64,000 nucleotides of DNA, from NCBI GenBank assembly GCA_016617855.1, contig JAECUM010004923.1:1-64000 (forward strand). The letters are read 5' to 3'. Positions 1 through 8,399 of the stretch are shown here, piece by piece (the stretch's first letter is position 1; each line of letters starts with the position of its first letter). A model generated the notes under the pieces. The model was not told where the DNA came from, searched no databases, and was given only the letters and a program-made list of their open reading frames with translations. Both the position numbers and the translations under genes were made by a program. Origin of the DNA: Megalonaias nervosa. Lineage: Eukaryota; Mollusca; Bivalvia; Unionida; Unionidae.

Positions 1-625
1 AAACGAACCACTTATCTGTTGAAAATTCCTGCGGGCTATTATTTTAGTGGTCAACATTTGGTGAACGCCATTGCTGACAGGTTCAATTTCATGTTTGGAA
101 AAGCCTTGGAGAAAGCCAGATGTGTCACTATCGAGTACCACAAAATAGCTCGTCGCCTAATGATGAAATTTTCAGAGGACAAAGTATTGGCCATTACATA
201 TTGTCCTTGAATTGTATGACATTTTGGGTGGAGACACCAAGTTGATCAAGATGAAAAACGAAATACCAGCCATGACCAGTAACTTGGATTTTGCGAAATA
301 TTTTTGATTCCCTGTAGAAATGAAGCAAGGACTGAATTTGATGTTTGTGTATTTTGATGTGGTGGAGTACAACGTGGTGGGACACACCTCCGTACCGTTA
401 CTGCGTGTCATTCCTTTCAAAGTGGATTCTGCCACGAACGCTGACGAGGAAGGTGGAAACACCTATCATGTTCACCGCGAATTTGTACATCCTCACTATT
501 TACCCGTCAGTAAGTCGTATTTCGACGCTGTCAACATTACTATAAAAGGAGATCTGGGACAAAATATTCCATTCACCAAAGGGAAAGTCACAGTGAAACT
601 CCATTTTCGAAAACGATTACTCTAA
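1..625 (+). pseudogene. Polinton minor capsid (PX/penton-like) protein, broken, 5' end missing
   Basis: Single-jelly-roll minor capsid protein, presumed to form particle vertices. It aligns closely with the copy B gene at 29740-30640, including the stretches FGKALEKAR, KFSEDKVLAIT, VSKSYF and DLGQNIPFTKGK. Copy A reads from before the window start, shifts frame near 208 through an extra T, and has a TGA near 304 where B has an arginine codon; the remainder is open from 320 to 625. The core-protein gene starts 13 bases downstream. The assignment rests on Polinton gene order and memory of the family. Confidence 0.7.
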
Positions 626-638
626 CCCTTTGTCAGTC

Positions 639-1078
639 ATGTACCCTGTGTACCAAGAAGTCGCTCGATAGCGAGGACATGGTTTAGGTGATATGCTAAA
701 ATCAGCCTTTCGTAAAGTGGCTCCCGTTTTGAAACCGATGGTGACACGGGGATTGCACGCCTTAAAAGATGCCGCGTTGACGCACGGCAGAGAATTTCTC
801 CAAAATGTCATCATTGACAATAAAACCCCAAAGAAGCTTTCTTGAGAGCAGGCAAAAATATCTTGCTTCAAACGGGCAAAGACATTTTGGGCCGAAGAGA
901 AACTCCTATAAATGTCCTGGGCAGTGCCGAGTCAGGCATTCCTGCTTCCCTGACGCCACAGCAAGGACAAGGCAGAAAAAGACGACGAAAACACCCCTTC
1001 AGAGGACTTCACGCCCATAGAGCTAGAAAGACTAAGAAAAGAAAAACTGTCCGAGAGTTAGACGTTTTTGATTATTAA
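639..1078 (+). pseudogene. pVI/pX-like amphipathic virion core protein, broken
   Basis: Small virion protein of the adenovirus pVI/pX type, thought to bind DNA or membranes inside the particle. After the ATG at 639 there is an in-frame TAG at 669, then a glycine-rich amphipathic stretch (GHGLGDMLKSAFRKVAP), a helical middle and, after a frame change near 830, a basic tail with GRKRRRKH ending at 1078. Copy B (29290-29726) keeps the N-terminal part open. It lies between the minor and major capsid genes, as in other Polintons. Confidence 0.65.
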
Positions 1079-1087
1079 AAAAAGAAA

Positions 1088-2398
1088 ATGATGCACCGAG
1101 AGTCTTGTGCTTGTTCCAAGTCGGAACTAGATCTGTTTGCCATGCCACCCACCATGATGACGATGGAAGAATTCTAATTGGTCGAATTTCATCCCGTCTC
1201 CTCTTTGATGGATTCAGCTCCCATCGAGTTTGAAATCAAAGGACAACCCGAAGATTACATAGCAGTTACTTGTATCTGAAACTGAAAGTGATCAAAACCG
1301 ACAACACCAATCCGGGAGCCGATGCCAGAGTAGCTCCCGTCAACAATTTCATGCATTCCTTGTTCAGCGAAGTGTATTTGTACTTGAATAACAAACTGGT
1401 CAGCAGCAGTATGGATAATTACCCTCACCGAGCGTACCTAGAAAATCTCTTGACGTACGGAAAAGAGGCCAAGAACACTTATCTGGATGTTTGCGTGGTA
1501 TGGAAACCTGACACCGCAGGTGAAAACACGTTTAACGACACAGCCGTGACAGCCGATGATAATCCTCACAATGTGGATTTTAACAACCGTCGAAGGAAAA
1601 TCCTGCAAGCTCGTAATTTAGAACTGATGGATCGCTTGCATTTGGACATGTGGTTGCAAGACAAGTATTTGCTCAACGGAGTGGATATTCGCCTCAGACT
1701 CAATCGCGGCAGTGTCGCTTTCCAGTTCATGGCTCATGCCAACGAGTACAAAACCTTCATCCAAGAAGCCAGACTTTACGTGCATCGCGTAGAAGTGTTA
1801 CCTAAAGCGGGAAACGAGATCAGTCAAATATTGAGCAGATCGACCGCCAAGTATCCGATACGACGTGTAGAAGTGAAAACGTTCACCATTGCTGCTGGAC
1901 TCCGATCCAAGATCGAAGATCATCTGTTCCAAGGACAGTTACCCAAACGTTTAATCGTTGGTATCGTCAGTAATGCATCCGTCAACGGAGCCCACGATCA
2001 AACATCCTTTCCAGTTTAAGCACTACAGAGTGCCCAAGATCGAAGTCAGTCGCGATGGCAAGACCTTGTGTACCAGACCCTTCGAACCTAACTTTGCCCA
2101 GAAGAATTACTTGAGATCGTACTTGTCCCTGTACGAAGCTACCGGACAACTAGGAACCAACACCAGTCACGGTATTTCTTACGAGTATTATGTAGGAGGT
2201 TACACTTTGTGGGCTTTTGATTTCACTCTAGATCAAGGGAGCGACGAGGGACATTTCCACCCTATAAAATCCGGTCAACTGCATGTGGATCTTCAGTTTG
2301 CAGAAGCTCTCACCGAGACGGTCAACGTCATCTTGTATGCCGAATTCGATAATACCATAGAAATCAACAGTTTGAGAGAAGTCATTCTAGACTATTAG
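1088..2398 (+). pseudogene. Polinton major capsid (hexon-like, PY) protein, broken
   Basis: Major capsid protein, expected to be a double jelly-roll of roughly 430 residues. The ATG at 1088 is followed by an in-frame TAA near 1175; about 10 bases present in copy B are missing near 1258; a further frame change occurs near 1980-2010. The long open parts (1270-2019 and 1958-2398) contain SNASVNGAHD, KIEVSRDGKTL and LRSYLSLYEATG, which I recognise as the animal family often labelled F54H12.2-like and attributed to Polinton capsids. It stops 5 bases before the next ATG. Confidence 0.7.
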
Positions 2399-2403
2399 AA
2401 ACA

Positions 2404-2880
2404 ATGGAAGACTCCTATCCCTCATTGAATGATAGAGAATCTTTGGACATGGAATGGGAGGATAGCGTGAAAACAGAACCCCAAGACCTAGACAAAGAGA
2501 ACGAGTTAGTGGTCACGTCTAGATGGCCAGAACAAGAACAACATTTAGAGTCCTGTTTTGCTAAACACCTGGCGGATACAATTACGGAATTGAGTAAGAA
2601 ATATTGTTATGGATGTCAAAACGATCATCCCAGTCAAATTCAACACGATAAATGTATGATGATGAGCCAAGAAGAAAAATTGGACGAGTATCTGGACGAC
2701 GCTTGGAGTCTCATCTCGGAAGAAGCAGTGTTGCATGAGTGGTATAAAGACTTGCGTGATCATTCCTGCCCTCCACTGAGTACTCTAGAGATCTATCGCA
2801 TCGAAGCTCTCTTAGCCCAGAGTGCGGAGACAAGGCGAAGAAACGGCTACTTGACAGAGCGTTTCAAACAAAAAGTCTGA
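2404..2880 (+). CDS. Conserved Polinton protein with a Cys/His cluster, function unknown
   Basis: Intact 158-residue acidic protein. It starts 5 bases after the capsid stop, implying co-expression. The N-terminal 50 residues are rich in Asp and Glu; residues about 72-90 hold a Cys/His cluster (CYGCQNDHPSQIQHDKC) that could bind zinc; the C-terminal half is predicted helical. I recall similar proteins beside Polinton capsid genes but know no function. Copy B has lost this gene together with the protease. Confidence 0.6.
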   Translation: MEDSYPSLNDRESLDMEWEDSVKTEPQDLDKENELVVTSRWPEQEQHLESCFAKHLADTITELSKKYCYGCQNDHPSQIQHDKCMMMSQEEKLDEYLDDAWSLISEEAVLHEWYKDLRDHSCPPLSTLEIYRIEALLAQSAETRRRNGYLTERFKQKV

Positions 2881-2931
2881 ATTGAATTGATGACTTATCA
2901 TTACCTGTGAAAAAAACAACACAACAAAAAA

Positions 2932-3351
2932 ATGGATACCTGGGAACTTTATTACCTTTTGAACAATAGTTCGTATACTGCTTCTTGGAATCCTGTTGTG
3001 TGCGCTAAAGATGAACTACCTCATCGCAAACCTCAAGACCATCAAGCTTATCTCATCAACACGGACGAAAGTCATCTCCCAGGAACTCACTGGGTTGCCG
3101 TCTACTTCCCTCAAGAGAATTGTGTGGAATATTTTGATTCGTATGGATTACCCCCTTTGGAAGACGATATCATTGACTTTATGAAAAAAAATGCCCAGAC
3201 GACACGATTCAATAATGTGAAATTACAAGGCACAGATTCCATGGTTTGTGGACAATATTGTGTGTATTTTCTTCATCAATGCAGTCTTGGATATCCTTTA
3301 GAACATTTAGTGACTTATTTTGATCGTCACTCTTCTAGAAATGATGAGTAA
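2932..3351 (+). CDS. Adenovirus-type maturation cysteine protease (Polinton PRO)
   Basis: Intact 139-residue cysteine protease of the adenain / Ulp1-like fold (C5-like), which in Polintons would cleave capsid and core precursors. The catalytic His lies in GTHWVAVY (about residue 59), the acidic residue in YFDSYGLPP, and the nucleophile Cys in CGQYCVYFL (about residue 104). Copy D has the same triad (56219-56657). It lies 51 bases after the Cys/His gene. The start ATG follows an A-rich leader. Length is shorter than adenovirus protease but usual for Polintons. Confidence 0.88.
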   Translation: MDTWELYYLLNNSSYTASWNPVVCAKDELPHRKPQDHQAYLINTDESHLPGTHWVAVYFPQENCVEYFDSYGLPPLEDDIIDFMKKNAQTTRFNNVKLQGTDSMVCGQYCVYFLHQCSLGYPLEHLVTYFDRHSSRNDE

Positions 3352-3544
3352 GTAGATCGATGGTTTTGTGACCATTATGGCTATCTTTTGTCTTTAGCTA
3401 GGTAACGTAGTGTACATCAATGGCCTCATGACTTCCATCAATGGAAATCTCACATGATTTCACAAAGTTGTCAACCTTGTCAAAAATAATTTGTTTGATG
3501 TTATTGTTACTTGTTAATTGTTAGTAGTTGATTGTTGGTTGAAT

Positions 3545-3550
3545 AATAAA
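3545..3550 (+). terminator. Poly(A) signal AATAAA after the protease gene
   Basis: A canonical AATAAA lies 194 bases after the protease stop, followed by a T-rich, GT-rich stretch. This is the ordinary 3' end of the structural gene block and contrasts with the histone-type stem-loops that follow the next three genes. The rest of 3352-3680 contains no ORF I can support. Confidence 0.5.
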
Positions 3551-3683
3551 TGTTGTGTTTTTGAGAAAAATGTGTCTGTCGTTTGTTTTCAAAAAAACAC
3601 TGTGAATATATGCTCTTTGACTTTCTCTCTATCCCTCACCATGACATTCGCAATCATAGCGTTCCGACACTAAAACCTAGTAG

Positions 3684-3722
3684 GGATGTTTTCGATCGCG
3701 TCCGCGTTTGAACCATATAAAG
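3684..3722 (+). promoter_or_regulatory. Repeated core promoter, copy 1 (CGTCCG box plus TATA)
   Basis: A block of the form GGATGTTTTCGAT...CGTCCGCGTTTGAACCATATAAA precedes the small gene whose ATG is at 3768. The same arrangement recurs at 4511-4550 and 5714-5753, each time with the TATA box 53-58 bases before the ATG. That recurrence supports a real RNA polymerase II core promoter. Confidence 0.65.
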
Positions 3723-3767
3723 CGGGTTGGTCTCCAGTCTGGCCATCCACTGTTGACTCGTCAACCT

Positions 3768-4142
3768 ATGAACATGCCTTCCAGACTAGCCAGGCTGAAC
3801 GAAGCTTACGTGAATTTACATCGTGTCAGGCTAAACCTGATACCTAAGCCTGAAGAGATAGAGAATGTCAGGATGTTAGCCATAGCCCAAGACCTGATAG
3901 AAGAGGTCTTCAGAGAGGAAATCAAGAAGAAACAAGAAGAATGGACAGAGAAGTACAGACTTCAGAAGCGGAGAGAACAGCAACAACAAACAACAACAGC
4001 AGCAACAGCAGCAGCAGCAACAAGAACCAGACAGAGGTTTTGTCGACTGCCGTATGGACACCAAAGAGTTCTCCTTCTCTTTCCGCAGAAGCAGACCGCA
4101 TCGTATAGGAAAGCCTGCTGCCAGACGGGGACGCAATCTTAG
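3768..4142 (+). CDS. Small coiled-coil/polyglutamine protein with histone-type 3' end, gene 1
   Basis: Open for 124 residues from the ATG at 3768, about 53 bases after a TATA box. The N-terminal 75 residues are predicted helical and charged, similar in layout to the genes at 4602 and 5798. A CAG/CAA tract at about 3977-4022 follows. In the frame read here this gives Gln then Thr/Ala; the neighbouring frame gives a longer Gln run and then a strongly arginine-rich tail ending at a TAA at 4147, so the tract has probably slipped. Function unknown; a basic tail suggests nucleic-acid binding. A histone-type stem-loop follows at 4188. Confidence 0.55.
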   Translation: MNMPSRLARLNEAYVNLHRVRLNLIPKPEEIENVRMLAIAQDLIEEVFREEIKKKQEEWTEKYRLQKRREQQQQTTTAATAAAATRTRQRFCRLPYGHQRVLLLFPQKQTASYRKACCQTGTQS

Positions 4143-4187
4143 ACACTAAAAAAGATTCCCATCACTCCCCGTCAACAAAAAAAAAAC

Positions 4188-4226
4188 AGCCCTTTTCAGG
4201 GCTACCACAATACTCTAGAAAAGACA
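4188..4226 (+). terminator. Histone-type mRNA 3' stem-loop plus downstream purine element, copy 1
   Basis: AGCCCT-TTTC-AGGGCT (4188-4203) forms a perfect 6-bp stem with a 4-base loop, preceded by an A-rich leader and followed by ACCACA. Ten bases later comes CTCTAGAAAAGACA (4213-4226). This is the layout of metazoan replication-dependent histone 3' ends: a stem-loop for SLBP and a purine-rich element for U7 snRNA. No AATAAA is nearby. Confidence 0.8.
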
Positions 4227-4255
4227 TACTAATTCAAATTGCCAAAACAAATTTC

Positions 4256-4258
<3 letters not shown>

Positions 4259-4336
<78 letters not shown>

Positions 4337-4358
4337 GTGTGTGTGTGTGTGTGTGTGT
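4259..4358 (+). repeat. (GT)n microsatellite
   Basis: About 100 bases of nearly pure GT with a few interruptions. It directly follows the histone-type 3' element of the preceding gene. A second GT array sits in the same relative place after the next gene. Confidence 0.95.
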
Positions 4359-4510
4359 CTGTGTATATGTTTGAAAAAAGAAGTGTGTCTATAAGCACTT
4401 AACTTTCTCTGTCTTGTCAAATCGTGCATGTCTGTGTTTGTAAGTAAAAAGTCAACGTGAGTGCTTCTTTTAGGTCCGCGCGTTTGATGTGATGGTAAGT
4501 TTTGGTGTTA

Positions 4511-4550
4511 CGGGATGTTTACCTTCACGTCCGTGCTTCAAGCATATAAA
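4511..4550 (+). promoter_or_regulatory. Repeated core promoter, copy 2
   Basis: GGATGTTTACCTTCACGTCC followed by GTGCTTCAAGCATATAAA, with the TATA box at 4544-4550 and the ATG at 4602. It matches the blocks at 3684 and 5714 in sequence and spacing. Confidence 0.65.
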
Positions 4551-4601
4551 CTACGCGATCGTCAGTCTGGTTACCCATCGTCAACGAGACAACTATAAAG
4601 A

Positions 4602-5147
4602 ATGAGCAGATTAAGTAAATTGTTGGAACTCCAAATGCACCTGGAGTATGCCAGACATATTTTAGACGAGCTGACTAAGGAGGCAATACAGGAGGAATCC
4701 AGAATAAAAGAGGAGGAAGAGAAGAGGAAAAAGAAGAAAGAGAAGAAGGAAAGGATCCTGCCACACATCATAATGAGGCCTAAGTGTGAGGTGAAGCCTG
4801 AGGTGAGGACACCTCCACAGGCACTACCAGCTCCACGTCAGCTACAGCCACAACCACAACCACTACCACCAATACCAATAGTCGCTGTCCCCCAGATGGA
4901 AAACTGGGAGGAGATTATGGAGGAGTTGGAGAGACAGCGGCAAGAGTGGGAGCCGCAGCGTCAGCAACATTATCCCCGGCTGCAGAATAGAAGACAGAGG
5001 GAAGTCTTCACCATCCCTCAGAGTGAAAACTGGGATGATGACGCCAGTCAACCCCCCTCTGCACTTCCAACAACACAAATCAATTGGGAGAATGACTGGA
5101 GCAGACGTTGTGTGTGTGGTGCCCGGCCTGGAAGGTGTCACCGTTAA
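4602..5147 (+). CDS. Small coiled-coil, proline-rich protein with histone-type 3' end, gene 2
   Basis: Intact 181-residue protein. Residues 1-55 form a charged helix ending in a Lys/Glu run; residues 60-95 are proline- and glutamine-rich; two related segments (MENWEEIMEEL and SENWDDDASQ) follow; the tail is Arg/Cys-rich (WSRRCVCGARPGRCHR). It is the second of three tandem genes that share a promoter block and a histone-type 3' stem-loop (here at 5174). No catalytic motif is seen. The basic Cys-containing tail recalls small DNA-packaging proteins, but function is unknown. Confidence 0.6.
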   Translation: MSRLSKLLELQMHLEYARHILDELTKEAIQEESRIKEEEEKRKKKKEKKERILPHIIMRPKCEVKPEVRTPPQALPAPRQLQPQPQPLPPIPIVAVPQMENWEEIMEELERQRQEWEPQRQQHYPRLQNRRQREVFTIPQSENWDDDASQPPSALPTTQINWENDWSRRCVCGARPGRCHR

Positions 5148-5173
5148 CCAGGTGCATTTGGAGTTGGAAAAAC

Positions 5174-5212
5174 AGCCCTTCTCAGGGCTAACCAGATCTC
5201 TAGAAAAGAGAC
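5174..5212 (+). terminator. Histone-type mRNA 3' stem-loop plus downstream element, copy 2
   Basis: AGCCCT-TCTC-AGGGCT (5174-5189) is a perfect 6-bp stem with a 4-base loop, followed by AACCA and then TCTCTAGAAAAGAGAC (5197-5212). Spacing and the GAAAAGA core match copy 1. It begins 26 bases after the stop codon, close to the short distance seen in histone mRNAs. Confidence 0.8.
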
Positions 5213-5278
5213 ACTATTCAATTTGCCAATTGGTGTGAATGTGAAGTAGTGTGACTATAAATACTCACTTCTTTACTG

Positions 5279-5342
<64 letters not shown>
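5279..5342 (+). repeat. (GT)n microsatellite
   Basis: Pure GT run of about 62 bases, immediately upstream of the 45-bp minisatellite at 5398. Confidence 0.95.
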
Positions 5343-5346
<4 letters not shown>

Positions 5347-5397
5347 GTTCGCACTCGTTTGTGAGAATAGTATAGTGTGCATGTTTTATGCATTCTC

Positions 5398-5700
5398 GTT
5401 CGTTGGTGAGGATAGTAAATATGGTGTGTTTTATGCATTGTCGTTCATTGGTGTGGATAGTAAATAGGTGTTTGTTTTATGCTTTCTCATTCGTTGGTGA
5501 GGATAGTAAATATGGTATGTTTTATGCATTGTCGTTCATTGGTGTGGATAGTAAATAGGTGTTTGTTTTATGCTTTCTCATTCGTTGGTGAGGATAATAA
5601 ATATGGTATGTTTTATGCATTCTCGTTCGTTGGTGTGGATAGTAAATAGGTGTGTGTTTTATGCATTCTCGATCGTTGGTGTGGATAGTAAATAATATGT
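5398..5700 (+). repeat. Minisatellite, about 45-bp unit with GGATAGTAAAT core
   Basis: About seven tandem units of the form TTCGTTGGTGWGGATAGTAAAT followed by a GTGTTTTATGC-type segment. Units differ by a few bases. A related GGATAGTAAT-type repeat occurs at 15850-16020 beside relic E, so this minisatellite seems to belong to the arm of the Polinton lineage. Confidence 0.85.
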
Positions 5701-5713
5701 GAAGTGAGTGTAA

Positions 5714-5753
5714 GGGATGTTTTCGTTCACGTCCGTCCTTGAAGTATATAAAA
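5714..5753 (+). promoter_or_regulatory. Repeated core promoter, copy 3
   Basis: GGATGTTTTCGTTCACGTCC followed by GTCCTTGAAGTATATAAA, TATA at 5745-5753, ATG at 5798. This is the cleanest of the three copies of the block. Confidence 0.65.
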
Positions 5754-5797
5754 GCATAGCGTTCGTCATTCGCGCCATTCAACGCTGAATATAAAAA

Positions 5798-6133
5798 ATG
5801 GCTAGCAACATGGAGAGAATGATAAGATTGCTGGAGGTGGTAGACACACTAGGCATGGTGGAGGAGATGCTACTTAGAATGCAACTTGGGGCTTATAGCC
5901 CGCACAGATTGGCTATGGAAATCAACAATTTAAAGAGAGGAAAGGAGATATTAAATGAGATGATTAGAATTGAAAAGGACGAAAAGGAAGATTTAGAAGA
6001 CAAAAGGAGGATGAGGGAGTGGAAAGAAAAAATAGAAAAGGAAGAAGAAAATGAAAAAAGGAAGAAACAGGAAAAGGAGGAGGAGAAGGAAAAACAGGAG
6101 GAGGAAAAGAATAAGAAGAAGAAAAAAGTGTAG
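5798..6133 (+). CDS. Small Lys/Glu-rich coiled-coil protein with histone-type 3' end, gene 3
   Basis: Open for 111 residues. Residues 1-45 hold a helix with VVDTLGMVEEML and a segment PHRLAMEINNLKRGKEILNEMI that is nearly identical to the copy B gene at 26476-26847. The rest is a Lys/Glu coiled coil. In copy B the protein ends with an RRWWR-type basic tail; in A the same tail lies just beyond the stop in another frame, so A is probably slightly shortened. The 3' stem-loop is at 6199. It is the outermost gene before the terminal repeat. Function unknown. Confidence 0.6.
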   Translation: MASNMERMIRLLEVVDTLGMVEEMLLRMQLGAYSPHRLAMEINNLKRGKEILNEMIRIEKDEKEDLEDKRRMREWKEKIEKEEENEKRKKQEKEEEKEKQEEEKNKKKKKV

Positions 6134-6198
6134 GACAGAAAATAAGACGTTGGTGGAGAAATAGAAGAACTTAGAAGAAGACGAAGAAAAAACCCAAA

Positions 6199-6236
6199 GG
6201 CCCTTTTCAGGGCCACTCTACTGCCTCGAAAAGATT
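6199..6236 (+). terminator. Histone-type mRNA 3' stem-loop plus downstream element, copy 3
   Basis: CCCAAA precedes GGCCCT-TTTC-AGGGCC (6199-6214), then CACTCTA and GCCTCGAAAAGATT (6223-6236). The leader, the 6-bp stem, the UUUC loop and the purine element match the metazoan histone consensus almost base for base. This is the best example of the seven in the window. Confidence 0.88.
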
Positions 6237-6239
6237 TAT

Positions 6240-6764
6240 TCTTTCTTGCCTAAAAAAATGTATTCGATTGTATAATTTATCTTTTAACTCACAAAAACAT
6301 TATTCTCTTATCTAAAATTTTTTTTGTCAGTTGTACAATTTGGGTATAATATTATAATATCCACAAACACGAACGCGAATGATTCAAACTTTATATAGAA
6401 ATGACACAGGTGGCATGACGTCACGGTATTTGCTATATACTATTCACAAACACGAACGCGAATGATTCAAACTTTATATAGAAATGACACAGGTGGCATG
6501 ACGTCACGGTACTTGCTACATTGTTGCAAGTGTCCAGTACCATGACGTCAACCTACCTGTTCCATTCCTCTTGTCCCTATACAAAATTCCCATTGTCCGT
6601 ACACAGACCCAGGGTGTGCTAGTCGCTATACAAAATTCCCATTGTCCGTATACAGTCGCAGGGTGATTTTTTGTCCGTATAAATCTTGTCCGTATACAGT
6701 CCGGGGGGGGGGGGGGGCTGTAATGCTAATTCCCATTGTCCGTATACTATCCCACTACACTACT
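6240..6764. repeat. Terminal repeat region of Polinton A with short iterated units
   Basis: Between the last gene and the end at 6764 lie units such as TTGTCCCTATACAAAATTCC, CATTGTCCGTACACAGACCC and CATTGTCCGTATACAG, plus a G-run near 6703. Copy B has the corresponding units (GGGTCTGTATAGCGACAA and relatives) in its terminal repeat at 26040-26215. The left partner of this repeat lies outside the window, so inverted-repeat status rests on comparison with B. Confidence 0.6.
6362..6550 (-). promoter_or_regulatory. Duplicated inward promoter-like block: CRE (TGACGTCA) plus TATA
   Basis: A segment of about 67 bases is repeated at 6362 and 6447. Each copy, read inward on the minus strand, has TGACGTCA (6416-6423; 6499-6506) about 20 bases before TATATAAAG. 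A third TGACGTCA lies at 6543-6550. TGACGTCA is the palindromic CREB/ATF site. The arrangement is that of a polymerase II promoter facing into the element, as also seen in the terminal repeats of D. Confidence 0.55.
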
Positions 6765-7590
6765 GACATTAGCATCTCTATGACTTAGAATCATACCACA
6801 AGCAGCATTTATCACGGGTACAGTATTTAAGTGTCCCTTAAGGTAACGCATTATCGTTGTCAAACAAAAGTCGTTTGTCATCATATACAGACAGTACTAT
6901 TTTTTCATTCAGAATTTATATATCTCTTGATTATATGATGGAATAATTTCATTTCCTGAAATTTTCCATGTGATTAAATAAGCCATCTTTGTACATTCAG
7001 ATTTTTAAATTCATTTTGATCATATATATTTTTATTCCCTTCAATCTTTCTTTTTGACATTGTCTTTTGTGAATTAATATACCTTTAACTCAAGCCACAC
7101 AAATCTTTAACTGTAATACCATCTAAATCAAAACTTAAAAAGAACAGGAAGTTTGTTATACATTTGTGGTAATCCAAATGTGCTATCACTTGGATAGTCA
7201 CCACTGTCATTCTACAAGTATTTGTCTTAAAATAGGTACAAAATCAATTTTTGTCACTCTCAGGCTCTGTAACAGTATTTGTCAGTGTATCGTAGTAAAA
7301 TTATCACATTCGGGTCTCTTTAAGAGTCCACCATTTGTCTGTCCACGAGCATTCCAATACAGCGCATGGCCTATTATGTTATTTTCACTCAGATTTTTCT
7401 AATCTGCTACAAAAATGATGTACAACATCATTATATATTTATTTACATGCTACTCTTATAGATCTCTAAGTGCTTGATATAAAAAAATAAAAAAAAATAT
7501 TTCTTTACGTGGATTTGGTGTTTTAAAACAAATTATTAAAAACTATCATGAATTCATATGGATTCATGTCATACCTATTATGAGTCCATG
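6765..7590. other. AT-rich sequence between Polinton A and the gypsy relic, nothing recognised
   Basis: No ORF with family resemblance, no RNA gene and no clear repeat. A 78-residue reading frame at 7166-7402 has ordinary codon content for random AT-rich DNA and is not supported. Confidence 0.5.
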
Positions 7591-8399
7591 ATCTTAAAAC
7601 AGTGAGAAGCAACAAGCCTTCTAAAGTTCAACAAATAATTTATTTTCCTAGAGAAAAAAGTGAAAATGTAAAAAAGGAAATTACGATATTGAGGATAAAA
7701 TCCAAAATAATCCTAAAATTACAGACACAATTTCTAATTATTACAGTTCTGAATTAATCCATCGCTGGAAGTGTTGATGTACCTGTGTTTGCCCTTGTTG
7801 TAGTGATGAACCAATAGTCTTTTGTTGGATCACAATAATACAATCCTAGAATATATTCTAATTTAAAATTTCACTATATTTCCAAGAGTGTTATTTTTGA
7901 AGAACAATTTGTATTTCCAATGAATAAATAATTTGAATACAAAAAATTCCAGCCCAAATGAACTACTGGATACAGTTGATTCTACTAGGGTCTTAAAGTA
8001 CAAATGAATAATTTCTATTTCATCTCGGGTCACAATTGACATTTTCTAATTAAAACTATTACCTAATGGAAAATACCCTTCTAGAAGATTCCTAATGTTA
8101 ACAAAATAAAATCTTAGTTGTAATTACACAATAAAATGTGGTATATACAATATCCTTGACTCAGGGAAAAATAATAATCCTAATAGTTAACCTGTACACA
8201 TAGAGAATATTATAGCTATGCATTAGTTGTTTGCGGAATTAAACAGGAATGAATGATTCAGGTCAAGTAGAAGATTCATTTGATCTTGGACAACGTCAAG
8301 TCCAACGTGCAATGTCAAAACAACTAACAAACAATGCAAATTACACATACATAACACCTCCCCTCACAAAGAAAAGATTGAGGTATGCAATAAAGCTTT

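Larger units (their letters stand above)
1..6764 (+). mobile_element. Polinton/Maverick copy A, right arm (left part outside window)
   Basis: Genes run in typical Polinton order: minor capsid, amphipathic core protein, major capsid, Cys/His protein, protease, then three small genes and the terminal region. The right end is placed at 6764 because the reverse complement there begins AGTAGTGTAGTGGG, matching the AGTAGTAA starts of copies B (26019) and D (43807). Copy A shares all capsid genes with copy B in opposite orientation. Its capsid genes are broken but the protease and the small genes are mostly open. The exact end is inferred. Confidence 0.8.

Noticed and set aside
3768..6133. Host histone genes, because of the stem-loops
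   Set aside because: None of the encoded proteins resembles H1, H2A, H2B, H3 or H4; they are coiled-coil or low-complexity proteins inside a Polinton.
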